Part shown: piece after piece, positions 33,833 through 44,014 of the stretch
How the letters are laid out: the number at the start of each line of letters is the position of its first letter
Position numbering within the stretch: position 1 is the stretch's first letter
NCBI GenBank assembly: GCA_000151295.1
Contig: GG745347.1
Coordinates: 495,147-559,146, forward strand
Origin: Allomyces macrogynus ATCC 38327
Taxonomy: Eukaryota; Blastocladiomycota; Blastocladiomycetes; Blastocladiales; Blastocladiaceae
Direction: 5' to 3'
Length of the DNA: 64,000 bases
The notes under the pieces: model-generated
The model's database searches: none
Seen by the model: the letters and a program-made list of their open reading frames with translations, nothing else
Told to the model about the DNA's origin: nothing
Position numbers and translations under genes: made by a program

Positions 33833-34473
33833 TGACTCGGTACACAAAGAAGCACAAGCTGCAGGCCAAGCTCTACAATGACAACAAGATGCTCGACCAG
33901 TTCCTGCTCATGTCGAGCAAGCAGCACCGCCAACAGCCGCGCGCGCTCGCGCACGAGTGCGGCGTCTGTGGTGTCTCGGACCGCAAAAAGGGCATGGCCA
34001 AGACCAATTGCAGTACGTTGGCACGCTGCGCGTGGCGCGCTGTTGGCTCTAGGATCCGTGCGCCGACGTTGTGGCTCAGAGAATAGTTCGCGCAGCGCAC
34101 ACCGGGCAACTTCACTGTCTGCGACACCGAGCACGAGTACCAAATGATGTCGCATTCACGCGCGCACTGCCCGCGGTCGCATCGGCGGTACACGATGTGC
34201 GGGTACCACGGCGTCGAGGACTGGTGCGACAAGACCAAGGACTGGCACGAGTGCGATGGGTGCTTGCAGAACATTTACGGCGGCAAGAAGGACCGGGTTC
34301 CAGACGCGCTGTGGCGTGGCAACGGGTTGAATTTCTACCCGCTGCTCGAAAAGGACGTGCCCAAGCACTCGCTGTGCGAGACATGCACTCATGTCGTCGA
34401 TGGAGGGGAACACGTTCTCGTCCGGCGGGTTTACGTGCCTGAGCTGCGCGGGCAGCCCGTTTGCGCGCTATGA
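33833..34473 (+). CDS. Cys/His-rich protein of unknown family
   Basis: Not recognised. After a likely acceptor (GCCGCAG at about 33826-33832) the frame reads RYTKKHKLQAKLYNDNKMLD and HECGVCGVSDRKKGMAKTNC. A GTACG intron starts near 34012. The next exon carries NFTVCDTEHEYQMMSHSRAH, CGYHGVEDWCDKTKDWHECD, GCLQNIYGGKKDRVPDALW and HSLCETCTHVVDG. Cys and His are spaced like zinc-binding knuckles (CxxC three times). After VVDG a one-base shift would continue into TFSSGGFTCLSCAGSPFARY, which has a fourth CxxC. The first exon with the start codon is not identified. A zinc-binding, perhaps nucleic-acid-binding, role is only a guess. Confidence 0.45.
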
Positions 34474-35135
34474 AGCGTCGCGGTTGCGCTGCCGAGTGGT
34501 GTCGTGGCACGCCAGCTGGGTGGAGGTCGTTGTGGAGCAGTGTCGTGGCACACCAGCTGGGTGGAGGTCGTTGCGGGTGTGTTGGGGTGCCCCGACTGTG
34601 GGGCAAGCGTTCGTGTTTGTACGTCGTCGTCAAGCTCGGTTGGGCTGTCATGTCGTCTTGTCGAACCCGAATCGGTTTCCCATTCAGTCACGTCGACTGT
34701 CGGTCGGTGCGAAACACTAGCGTCCATGGGCAGCACCTGGCCGCACTGACTTGGCCGTCTGGTCCGTCTTGCTTCGTTTCGATCCACCCGCGGCACGGCG
34801 CGGCACGGAGCGGTGCCTCCACCTTTGACAGTACAGTAGCAAGCAGTTGTGTCAGTGACGTGGATCAATAATGAGCATTTGACCTTGCAACAATGGAGCT
34901 GATCACCGCACGTGAGGTTGGCTCAGACCTCCTCGCCGTCGTCGAGCCGCTCGCTGGCGGCCGTGGTCGCGGCGACGACGACAAGGAGCCCCGCACGACT
35001 TCGCGCACCAACTCGCACTGGTCGCACTGGCTCTGACGCGCGTTTAGCTGCAACCTTCACGCTTGGACCTCGCTCACTTTGCCGAGCGAGCTCAAACAAC
35101 TACAACACGAGGCAACCCGCGCACCCAGTCCCACC
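34474..35135. other. Intergenic with short tandem repeat
   Basis: Region between the Cys-rich gene and U2A'. It contains a two-copy direct repeat at 34499-34573 and otherwise only short unsupported frames. Confidence 0.45.
34499..34573. repeat. Two-copy direct repeat, 34 bp unit, 41 bp period
   Basis: Copies at 34499-34532 and 34540-34573 begin GTGTCGTGGCAC and end GTGGAGGTCGTTG. They differ at one base (G/A after GGCAC) and are separated by 7 bases. Confidence 0.8.
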
Positions 35136-36049
35136 ATGGTCAAGCTCACGGCCGACCTGATCTCGCACACCGACACGTTCCTCAATGCGCTTGGCGAGCG
35201 CGAGCTGGACCTGCGCGGTACGGCCCGCTTCCACGCCGTTTCCGTCCAACCAATCCCACCCTGCCGCTCATTCCTGCCCTCTTTGCGTGCTAGGCCTGCG
35301 CATTCCCGCGATCGAGAACCTCGGTGCCGCGCGGGACACGCTCGACACGCTGAACCTGACCGACAACGACGTGCGCTCCGTCTCCGGCTTCCCGCGGATG
35401 CCTCGCATGACTGCGCTGATGCTCGCACACAACCGAGTGACGCGCATCGACCCCGACGCCGGTTCCGCCCTCCCGAACCTGCACACTTTGATCCTGTCCC
35501 ACAACCAGGTCGCGGAACTCGGCGACCTGGATGCGCTGACCGCGTTCCCGTCGCTCGTGCGGTTGAGTCTCGTCGGGAACCCCGTCTCGCGGAAACCGAA
35601 TTACCGGCTGTACGCGATTCACCGCGCGCCGAGTGTGCGCGTGTTGGATTTTGCGAAAGTGCGCGACGTGGAGCGCAAGGCCGCGCGCGACTTGTTTGTG
35701 AATGCGAAGACAGGCAAGGATTCGGCGCTCGCGGCGGAGTACACAGCGTCACGGTCGACGGGTGCCGCGGCGGCGGCAGAGGACGAGGAAATGGACACGG
35801 ATGCGGCACAGCCGGCTTTGCCGGCAGGACCGAGTTTGGCGCCCGAGGATATTGCCAAAATCAAGGTGCGGATTTGTGATGGTGTGGGCTCGACGGCGTC
35901 TAATCAGAATGTGCGCTGTTTGATAGGAGGCGATCAAGAAGGCCAAGTCGATGGCCGAGATTCACCGGCTCGAGGAGATGCTGAGCCGCGGCAAGATCCC
36001 AGACGATGCGCGGCTGGGTGACCAGATGGACGAGGACGAGGACGAGTAG
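35136..36049 (+). CDS. LEA1: U2 snRNP protein A' (SNRPA1/Lea1)
   Basis: Leucine-rich-repeat protein that with U2B'' binds U2 snRNA stem-loop IV in the spliceosome. Exons 35136-35217, 35294-35865 and 35927-36049 total 259 codons (258 residues). The start MVKLTADLI and the segments ERELDLRGLRIPAIENLG, NLTDNDVRSVSGFPRMPRM, LPNLHTLILSHNQVAELGDL, LSLVGNPVSRKPNYRLYAIH and PSVRVLDFAKV follow human U2A' almost position by position. The C-terminal helix EAIKKAKSMAEIHRLEEML is followed by an acidic end, DQMDEDEDE. All LRR units and the LRR cap are present. It is convergent with IFT52, 171 bases apart. Confidence 0.96.
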
Positions 36050-36220
36050 CGCTTTTCTTTTTTTGGTCGTGTAAATACAATATTGAAGGCCCACTTTCGA
36101 CTGTTTGTTGTTGCTAAATCGCAACCTTCAACCAAGAATCCAGGATGCATTCGAGTCCCATCCGCGTGCCATATCCCCCCAAAATCATCGCCCCCGACCA
36201 CCTCGCGCTCCCACAGTCGT

Positions 36221-38187
36221 TCACACCGCATGGTGCAGCCGCTTCCAGTTGACAATATGCCGGAACGCAAAGTCGAGAATGACCTTGGCCGCCGCGGGCC
36301 CCGCCAACTCGGCCGCACTGATCCGGTCGGCAATCCCCAGTATCGCGCCAGCCTCGCGCACGTAGTACTCGAGGTCGTCGTCGGTGCACTTGGCCGCGAG
36401 CTGCGCCAATTTCGCCGCGGGCGATGCCAAATGCTCGTCGAGGTCAAACAGTTCGAGCGGTGGTGCGGGCAAGTCGCGGAGCATCGGCGGGAAGACGGCC
36501 GGTTGCAGCGCCGGCAAGGGCGTCTCGAACTGCGGCTGAATGAGCGTGAGCGGCTCGTGCTTGAGTCGCAGCGCCGAATAGGCCTGGATCGCCGCGGGCA
36601 CGTGTGTCAGGTCGAGCGTGAAAAGCGTGTGATCAAAGAGCTTGGTGAAGTCGCGCGGCAGGTCCTCAGTTTCTTGCAGGCATGCGCGCGGGCGTTCGGC
36701 AAGTTGCATCGTGTCAGGCAGGTAGTGGTAGTCGGCGATCTGCGGGATGAGAAGCGCGGACTGGCGTCAGTCTCGATGCACGGCGAGCAGGTGGTTTCAG
36801 GGGCGACGGACCTCGGGCTCGTTCGCGTCGATCGAGTTGAGCTGCACGCGATCGGACGTGAGCCAGTCGATCAAAACTTGGAAAATCTTGCCGTTGTCTT
36901 CCTTATCCATGTACTGGTCGGCAAACATGTCGACCGAGGCCACGACCGCGAGCTTGCCCTTGCCGTTCTGCGCAGATCCGAGCGCCATGAGAACCGGTTT
37001 TGCGGAGGAGAAAGTCAAGTGCGTCGTCACGTGTGTTGTCACGGTACCGGATGCGAGTAGACGGCGGCAACGGGTCGGTTGAGCGGGTACGACATGCTAC
37101 CCGAGCTCAAGATCGGAATGCTCGGCTTTTGCACGTTGATTGTGGCACCAAACGGGAACACAAACGACAGGCTAAGAGAAAAGACAAATCGGGCGAGTCA
37201 GTTGAGGCTCTTTGCGACGACGAAATGCCGCGCCGTCGCGCACCCGTTGTCATCAGCCCCCACCGTGACCGTGGACGCGGGCTTGACGGGAGACGACGTC
37301 GAGTGACCGCCGTACTGTCCCGCGACGCGCTCAAATTCGCGGTTGAGCACGCCGTTGTCGACAAAGGCCTCTTTCGGGTGGAAGTACTTGAAGTAGCTCG
37401 TTCGTGTCACCGAATCTGGGGTCACGATGGTGAGTGACGGCGCACTCGCTGCAATGTACGACAAGGTGGAGACTCACCGGCATTCACCGACATGCCGTAC
37501 TCCTCGAGCAGGTAGTTGAAATTGGATCCCGACGCCGTCTCGCCGCCCTCGCCGACCAGGTAGAGGATCGACCCGCCAATGTCGAGGTACGACTTGAGCG
37601 CGGAAAACTAGAGGACGGTATTGGATCAGCGCGGATGCGGCACACGGAGAATAGAGCATATCCACGCGTAAGAGCCCTCAGGGTCGAAGGAAGGGGGGGG
37701 GGGGGGGGAACACTGGCACACCTCGGCCGACGTGAACTTGTCCTTTGGTCCGCAAAACACGAGCAGCGACGCCTCGAAAATGCGGTTCAGCGTAATCTCG
37801 TCCTTGTTGCTGCATGGGCCCCGCCCACGAGAGCGTCAGCGGCCCGTTTCCATTCCGCACGAGCAAACAGACTGGTTTCGCGTACACGGCAATCTTGAAC
37901 CCGGCCCGTAACCGTCGCTGCATGGCCTTGAGCGTCATGGCCGGCGAGTAGGCCTCGCGCTTTTGCACGTCGAACAGGATCAGCGGCTGCGCCTTCAATG
38001 GCGCCGTGGTTCGTCCGACGGCCACGGCTACGGTGCCGGAGAGTGCCGACGATGCGGCCGACATGATCGAGGCCATGGACGGGTTGCGCATCGCCATGGA
38101 CCCATTCCCGGGACCCCCCATGCCGGTGCTGCCGAGGCCGTTGCTGGGCGCGCCGCCATATCCGCCGCGGCTGGGTGAGGAGAGCAT
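36221..38187 (-). CDS. IFT52: Intraflagellar transport protein 52
   Basis: Core subunit of the IFT-B1 complex that carries cargo along the flagellar axoneme. Seven exons (37886-38187, 37722-37809, 37478-37607, 37244-37415, 37048-37171, 36812-36967, 36221-36739) total 497 codons (496 residues). Recognisable segments are FCGPKDKFTSAEFSALKSYL, ILYLVGEGGETASGSNFNYL, YFHPKEAFVDNGVLNREF, FVFPFGATINVQKPSIPIL, FADQYMDKEDNGKI, LKHEPLTLIQPQFETPLPAL and CTDDDLEYYVREAGAILGI. A Gly/Ser/Met-rich extension of about 60 residues precedes the conserved N-terminal domain. The second intron (37608-37721) contains a 16-nt G run. Presence of an intact IFT52 implies a flagellated life stage. Confidence 0.96.
37693..37708. 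repeat. 16-nt G run inside IFT52 intron 2
   Basis: Uninterrupted G16 on the plus strand (C16 in the transcript), 13 bases from the intron donor. Confidence 0.8.
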
Positions 38188-38731
38188 CTTGCAGGTGGTG
38201 CTGGTTGGGCGAGAGGGGACTCAAACATGTCAGGCGCGAGCAGCTTGCAGCTGCTGGGAGCTGCTGGGTCCCGGCCGTGAACCGTGTACGGCTGTTGTTT
38301 GCTTTGCGTTGAGCGGTGGCAAGGAGGAGGACTATGCGGGTTGCTGTCGATGCTTGTCGACGTTGCCGTCACGTTTACTCGACGTGAGGTCGAGCTGCAC
38401 GAGCAAATGTGACGGCGCTCATTTTCGATTTTTATTCTTTTTTTATATCTCTGCCTTCCCTCGTATCCCCACGCCTGCCCATGCGTGAGTGTGGGTCGCG
38501 CGAGTTTAGTTCATGCGGGTCGTGAATCTGTTTGCCAGCCGTCTGAGTAACGACAGCTTTGCATGATGGTCTGTGGCTGTGCGTGAGCTGCGGGCGTTGC
38601 GATGAGTTACACTTTCAATGTTGGTTTTGCTTACGGAGTGTACTAATGACGCCAAAGTGGACTGGTATTCTTTGCGTACCCTGCGTGCTTGTCGATGCAA
38701 ATGCGATGTCCTTGAGGTCTGTCGATGATGC
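38188..38731. other. Intergenic, no gene seen
   Basis: Upstream of IFT52 (-) and before the LRR pseudogene (+). It includes a T-rich stretch near 38430-38460. No coding sequence recognised. Confidence 0.4.
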
Positions 38732-39773
38732 ATGTGTAACCGTCTCCTTCCAATGCCGCCCGCATGCCGTCGCATCTTGCTATGCCATGACGAAGTTGCC
38801 TGGCCCAACTACTCTTCCACACTTGCAGAGCTCGGACTCAAGGACTTGACAGTTGATCCGGCGACGTTTGGGGACGCGATTCGTTTCTCAGGGCACCTAC
38901 GCTATCCAGAAATGACCCATGGTGAGATCGAGGACGACGAGACCTGGGCCCTCCTGTTTGAGCACTTGCTGCCCTCTCTTGTGGTCCTGAAACTGAAAAG
39001 TCACGACGGCGAGGCTGTTGATCTTCCGGACGACTATGGGATGACATGAAGTACGCTGGCGCTTGTGCATGCGCTAGCAACTCTCAGCAAGATCCAGGTA
39101 TTTCGGCATGATTTTGTTCAGTCTGATGATTTGTCGCTTGTGATGGCTGCGCTCAAGTCGCAGGCGATCGCTCGTAACCAGCATGGCGAACAACTACTGC
39201 GGTTCCTCCACCTCGACGTGATTGCCAGCATGTTTGCCACTCACGACATGAACCCGGTCTCTCTCGCACTGTCTCCCGAGTCGCGTCGTCTTTCGGTTCA
39301 CGGACGCGTCCTGGGCGTTCCCAGTCACCATCACGAAGTTGGATCTGAGCCAGAATGGCTTGACCACCGCTGATCTCAAGTTTTTTACAGCCACACTGGT
39401 CGTCGAACCTCCAAGTGCTGAATCTCGCGGGCAACAAGTTCCACACGCTCGTCACGCCATCCCAACTGACGCTGCGCGTGCTCAATGTGTCGGACAACAT
39501 GAAACTCAGCGACGATGTGATCCGGCACGCTGGACTGATGCACTCCCGCGGTCGCTCTGCAAGTTGATCGTGCATAACTGCCAAGTGGACGACAATATTG
39601 GGACGCTTCTTATCGAGGCGCGGCGGCGTGCAGGCAAGACACGGGCTGGGGCCGCCAAGTTATTCGTTGACACGTCCGCGGAACGGATCACTTCTGGGGT
39701 GTCATTTCACATTTCGTCGGCCAACCGGTTTTCGCTTGATGTGTCGGACCAGCTCGTGGGTGAGTGGGAGTGA
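38732..39773 (+). pseudogene. Broken leucine-rich-repeat gene, copy C
   Basis: Close paralogue of copy E on the other strand at 51.9-53.6 kb. Paired segments: LPMPPACRRIL versus LPMPPACHRLL; LLPSLVVLKLKSHDGEAVDL versus LPPLLSVLKLKNDHGDVIEL; CLPSRVVFRFTDASWAFPV versus CLPSRVVSRFTNAPWAFPV; TKLDLSQNGLTT versus TKLDLTQNDLTT; LNLAGNKFHTL versus LNLASNKFHTL. Copy C has an in-frame TGA at 39047-39049 (after YGMT) and frame changes near 39260-39300 and 39390-39420. The 3' part keeps LCKLIVHNCQVDDNIGTLL and ends at 39771-39773. It is presumably a decayed member of a lineage-specific LRR family. Confidence 0.65.
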
Positions 39774-40285
39774 CTGTCGCGATGGACGTTGCAACCGCGT
39801 CCATGGTGGCTATCGCATCCACGCCATGGCGGTGGTGATGGTGGGAGTGGTGGAGAAGGAAAGGAAGAGTAAGTAATGTATTGTTGTCTCATTGATCTTC
39901 CTTTTCTCACGGCGAAGTTGCTGGGCTTCAAAGGCAAGCAGCACCTTTCTTCGGGTATTCATCTTGGGTGTCATGCCTCGAGTGAATCCTGAAAGCATGA
40001 CGGTCTGTATCAGAATATTTGAATCGAGCCCGTTTGCATGCTCGCATCATTGAGCCAAAGCGCACCGTCCGCGCCACTCTTAACGAGGGCGACGTTTCTC
40101 TCCACCAAAATGCCGCCATACACTCCAAGGTCGGTCACATTCCGTTGGCCCCCATGTCTCCGCAGGCCATATGGACTGGCTTGTTGGACTTCATGGCGCG
40201 GTGACTCCTTTAGCAATGGCAGACACATCCAAAATATGATTCATTGTTTTGAGAACAGCGACAATAATACCGCACTGAGAACACA
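39774..40285. other. Intergenic, no gene seen
   Basis: Between the LRR pseudogene and the 3' end of the Zn2Cys6 gene. Short frames only. Confidence 0.4.
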
Positions 40286-43200
40286 TCAGCGCAGCGGTGC
40301 TTGCGTGAGCTTATTCCTTGCCGCTGATGCAGCCGCCGCAGCCGCTGCGGCTGCTCTTGCCCCGCCACTCACTGCGTCCATCGGATCCGATATGTTCAAG
40401 TCCGACATGGTGCGCACGCGCGGAAATGCCGGCGGCGGCGGTGGTGGCGGGTTCCCCGCAACCGGCCCACTGGTTGAGCGGAACGGATCGGTTGCCGCGT
40501 GCGAGTGCGGGTGCGGGTGCGGTAATGGGGGTGGGACCGGCGAGACATCGGTCGCCTGCAAAAGCAGCCGGATCGACGGCAGGACCGGCGCGCGACCACT
40601 ATCCACCACATCGGAACTCGTGCCAGGGTGCCGCGCGGGAGCCGAAGCTGGTGGTGGTGGTAGACCCGGGTGCCAAGCCGTTCCCGCGGCGGCCGGAGGT
40701 GACCGCGCGGGGGCTTGCGGGTTGGCGCGCGGCATGGGCGGCGGGTCGTGAACCAGGAGCGACGCGGGCGGTGGCAACGGCGGTGTTTGGCGCTGTGCAG
40801 CAACGACGGCCGTCCACCACGCCCACCACCCAGCATCCGACCGACCAGCAAGCGCTTGCAGACCCGGGCTCCACGGCGGTGGCGGATCGTCGACGGCGCG
40901 CACGGCCCACGTCCACAAATTATCCCGGTTCGCGTCGACGCTATTCATGGCCCACTCGAGCGCGCGGCCGAGCGCGTGTACCCTCGCCGCCTGCTGCGCG
41001 TCCGTCTGCGCGGTCCGATCCTGATGCGCAAACACGAGCGCGGCCTGCACGACCGCCGCGACCACGACGGGCCGCAGCGCGCGCGGATGGTGTGGGAGCC
41101 ACTGCACGATATGCACGACCGAGTCGGCAGCCTCAACACAAATCCGGTGGTGCGCGGCGCGCGCGGCCTCCTGCGCGGGCGGGACGAGTCGGTCGTTAGC
41201 CATGGCATCGAGCGCGACCGTTGCGCCGCGGTGCAACCACATGACCGCGGCGAGGTACGTGGCGTGGAGCGCAAGCACGCGCGGCGATGCTGCGGGGCGG
41301 GCCCAGTCGGCGGGCCACAGGTCGCGGAGGTCGGCGAGCGTACGGTGCAGGTGGTGCACGAGTTGCGGGTCGAGCGGATCGGCTGCGACGGTTGCGGCGC
41401 GCGGGCGATTGAGAAGGTGCAGCACGTCGACGGCGACGCGCAGGAGCCGTGCCGCGTGCGATGCAACCACGTCGGCTGGAGACGTGGACGCGGCGCGCGC
41501 GCAGCTGAGGATGTCGAGGCAACGAGCGGGAATCAGTGCGGCTGGGTCGCGACCAGTACGCGCGGCCGTTGAGACGGTCATGGTTGTCACGTCGACGACG
41601 AGCGCGAGCGCGCGCGACTCGCTTGTGGGTGCCCACGCGGACGATGCGGCGTGACGGCGAGACGCGTCGGATTCTTCGAGGTCGCGGTCGAGCGCCTGCA
41701 ACGCCGCGCCTAGCGCGACCCACGCACGATGGCCTCTTGTTGGCATCGGATCTCGGTCACATTTTGCCACGGCAGCGCGCGCGACGAGGGTCAAAGTCAT
41801 TACCGCGTCGGAGCCCGATACGTCGTCGTCTCCGCTCAGCACCATGGCCGTTGCCTGAACGGCCCACGATTCGGCCGACGCGGCGAGCGCGGCGGGCGGG
41901 ACTGACGGCGCCAAGTGCGGCCCTACGACAGCGACGGCAGCGGCGCAAGCAGCGAGCGTCACGGCCGAAACGCGCCCCGCGGCCACATCCTGCTCGATCG
42001 CAGTCCAGTCCGCCCATTCTGTCTCGGCGAGTGCACCGAGGTCGTTGCGATACCCGTGAACCAGCTTCTGCGCGAGCCACGGCGGCAAATCGCCCGGTCG
42101 CGACGTGGGATCGACGGCGCGCGCGCCTGGCGCGGCAGGCGACGGGAAGTGCGTGCTTGGCGGGCGCGCTTGGTCCCAGTTATTGCCACGGAGCGCGTCC
42201 GTCGCGCGCGGAAGGGTCTCGGGGCTCGCCAGTGCGTGATGTGCGGCAGGTGTTGCCAGCGCAGGTCCGCCAGGCAGCGGTGGCGGTGGCACTCCCTGTA
42301 ACACCCCCGTGCGCGACGGCGACGGCGCAAACCGGCGCAGGACCGGCGGGAGCGGCGGGAGATCGAGCGGCGGGGCCCTGGTACCCATGTTAATGGCTGC
42401 GACGGTCGTGGAGAGGGCCGCGTCAAACGCAGAAACACGTTCGGCGGCAGCGGCCAGCAAACCGAGATCGCTGCTCACGCTGCGCGTGCGCTCGGACCCG
42501 AATTGGCGGAGAGACCCGTGCGTGTCGACCGCCGACTCGGCGGCGAGCGCGAGCAGCGGGCTGCGCAGAACGTCGTGCGCGGCAGGCGGATCGTCGTCGT
42601 CGTCGCGGTCGCCGTCATCGTACTCAGCTGCGCGTGCGCCGCCAGTAGCGGGTGTGCCAAAGCTGGTGCGCCGGCTCGGGGCAGCCGACGACGAGGCGGC
42701 GCTGTAATCGAGTTCGGGCGAGTGCACGGTGTCGCGACCGTGCTGGTGCGTACGGCCGCGGCGTGGGCCTAGTAAAAGGTGGACATGATAGCGAGGCGAT
42801 GGCGCAGGTGCACGAGGAGAAGGCAAGAAAGAGAGAAGAAAATGGAGAGCGCAACCCGTCAACCCAACAACAGGACAAGGAACCGGACAAATTGGAGAGC
42901 AGATCCCGGTAAAAACGTGGCAACCATCGACCCCAACCAAAATAGCCACCAGCAGCACCATCCCGGTCAAAACAATTTGAGCACGCGAGCAAGCACCGCA
43001 TGGGAAGCGGCGCGCGCGGTATCAAGCGTGAGCGTCATAGGACGCAGGGGCGCACAAGACGGGATGAAAACGAGCAAGATTCGCCGCGGCAATATGTTTG
43101 CAAAATGCAAGGCAAAGTTGATGCCGTTGTGGGTTGTTGACAGCAGTGCGAGCAGGATAGAGATCCACACCACGAGGAACATTCGTGCCATGTCGTGTCG

Positions 43201-44014
43201 CGTCGTTTCGTGTCGTTTTACGCGTCGAGAAAGAATGGCAACGAGTGGAATATCGTGGCCAATAATATATGAAATTGCGAGAAAATTAATAACAACGAGC
43301 CAGCGTTAGTAAAGCTGCACAATGCCAAGAGCAGTGATCGGTTTGTGCTGGCCGCAGCATCCGGCATGTCGACTGGATATCCACTAGAACAAAGCAATCT
43401 CTGCAGTTGCCCCCGCCTCTCCCGCGCGCTTTTCGCCGTCGTCACCATCGCTGCGGCCGATTGGACCACCGCTGGTTCCACCGGCCGCGCGGGATGACCA
43501 ATTAACCCTTCTCCCAGCACCATATTCGGGCCGGCGGTGCGGTGTGCGGGAGCAACCATGGATCGGCAACAGCAGCGGACAACGGCAAGAAAACGCCAAG
43601 AACAGCAAACGGACCTCGCTTGCGCGTCACGGCCGCATAGGCGCACGCCTCGGGTGCCATCAGTTGGCACGGCCCACACGGAATGCGGCCGTCACACTTG
43701 ACCTTGCGCTGGCGGCACACGTCGCACGCTTTGGTGAGCCGCTTGCGCTTGCGCGGCGGGACCGACCCGCCCGCCGCTGGTGCAGAGAATCCGGGTGGTG
43801 GAGGCGGCGCGTCGTGGGCCGACGGCAGTGTGGGCGTGGTCGTGGCCGGCGCGTTCGCGACGGGGCCAACACGATCGTCCGCGGCGTGAGGCGAGAGAAA
43901 CGTGGACGCGGGCGTCGACGAGGGCATAGTCATTGGGTCGATGAATGCGGACACGGTCGCAGTAGGTCGCGTCGTCGCGACGTGCTGATGCTGATCGGGA
44001 TCATTGAGCGGCAT
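40286..44014 (-). CDS. Zn(II)2Cys6 transcription factor with a long first intron
   Basis: Exon 1 (43615-44014) encodes a binuclear zinc cluster, KACDVCRQRKVKCDGRIPC plus GPCQLMAPEAC, with spacing CX2CX6CX5CX2CX7C, preceded by a basic PPRKRKRLT. Exon 2 (40286-42768) starts at a clear acceptor (TTTTACTAG). Splicing across 42769-43614 (846 nt) gives TRKRGPRRGRTHQHG, the usual basic linker, and a total of 961 codons (960 residues). The body contains a fungal-factor middle homology region (LALHATYLAAVMWLHRGATV, AAHHRICVEAADSVVHIVQW). The C-terminus is Pro/His-rich and ends with an alanine run, AAAAAAAAASAARNK. These factors bind CGG-type sites; the target pathway is unknown. If the long intron is wrong, these are two genes. 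Confidence 0.75.
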
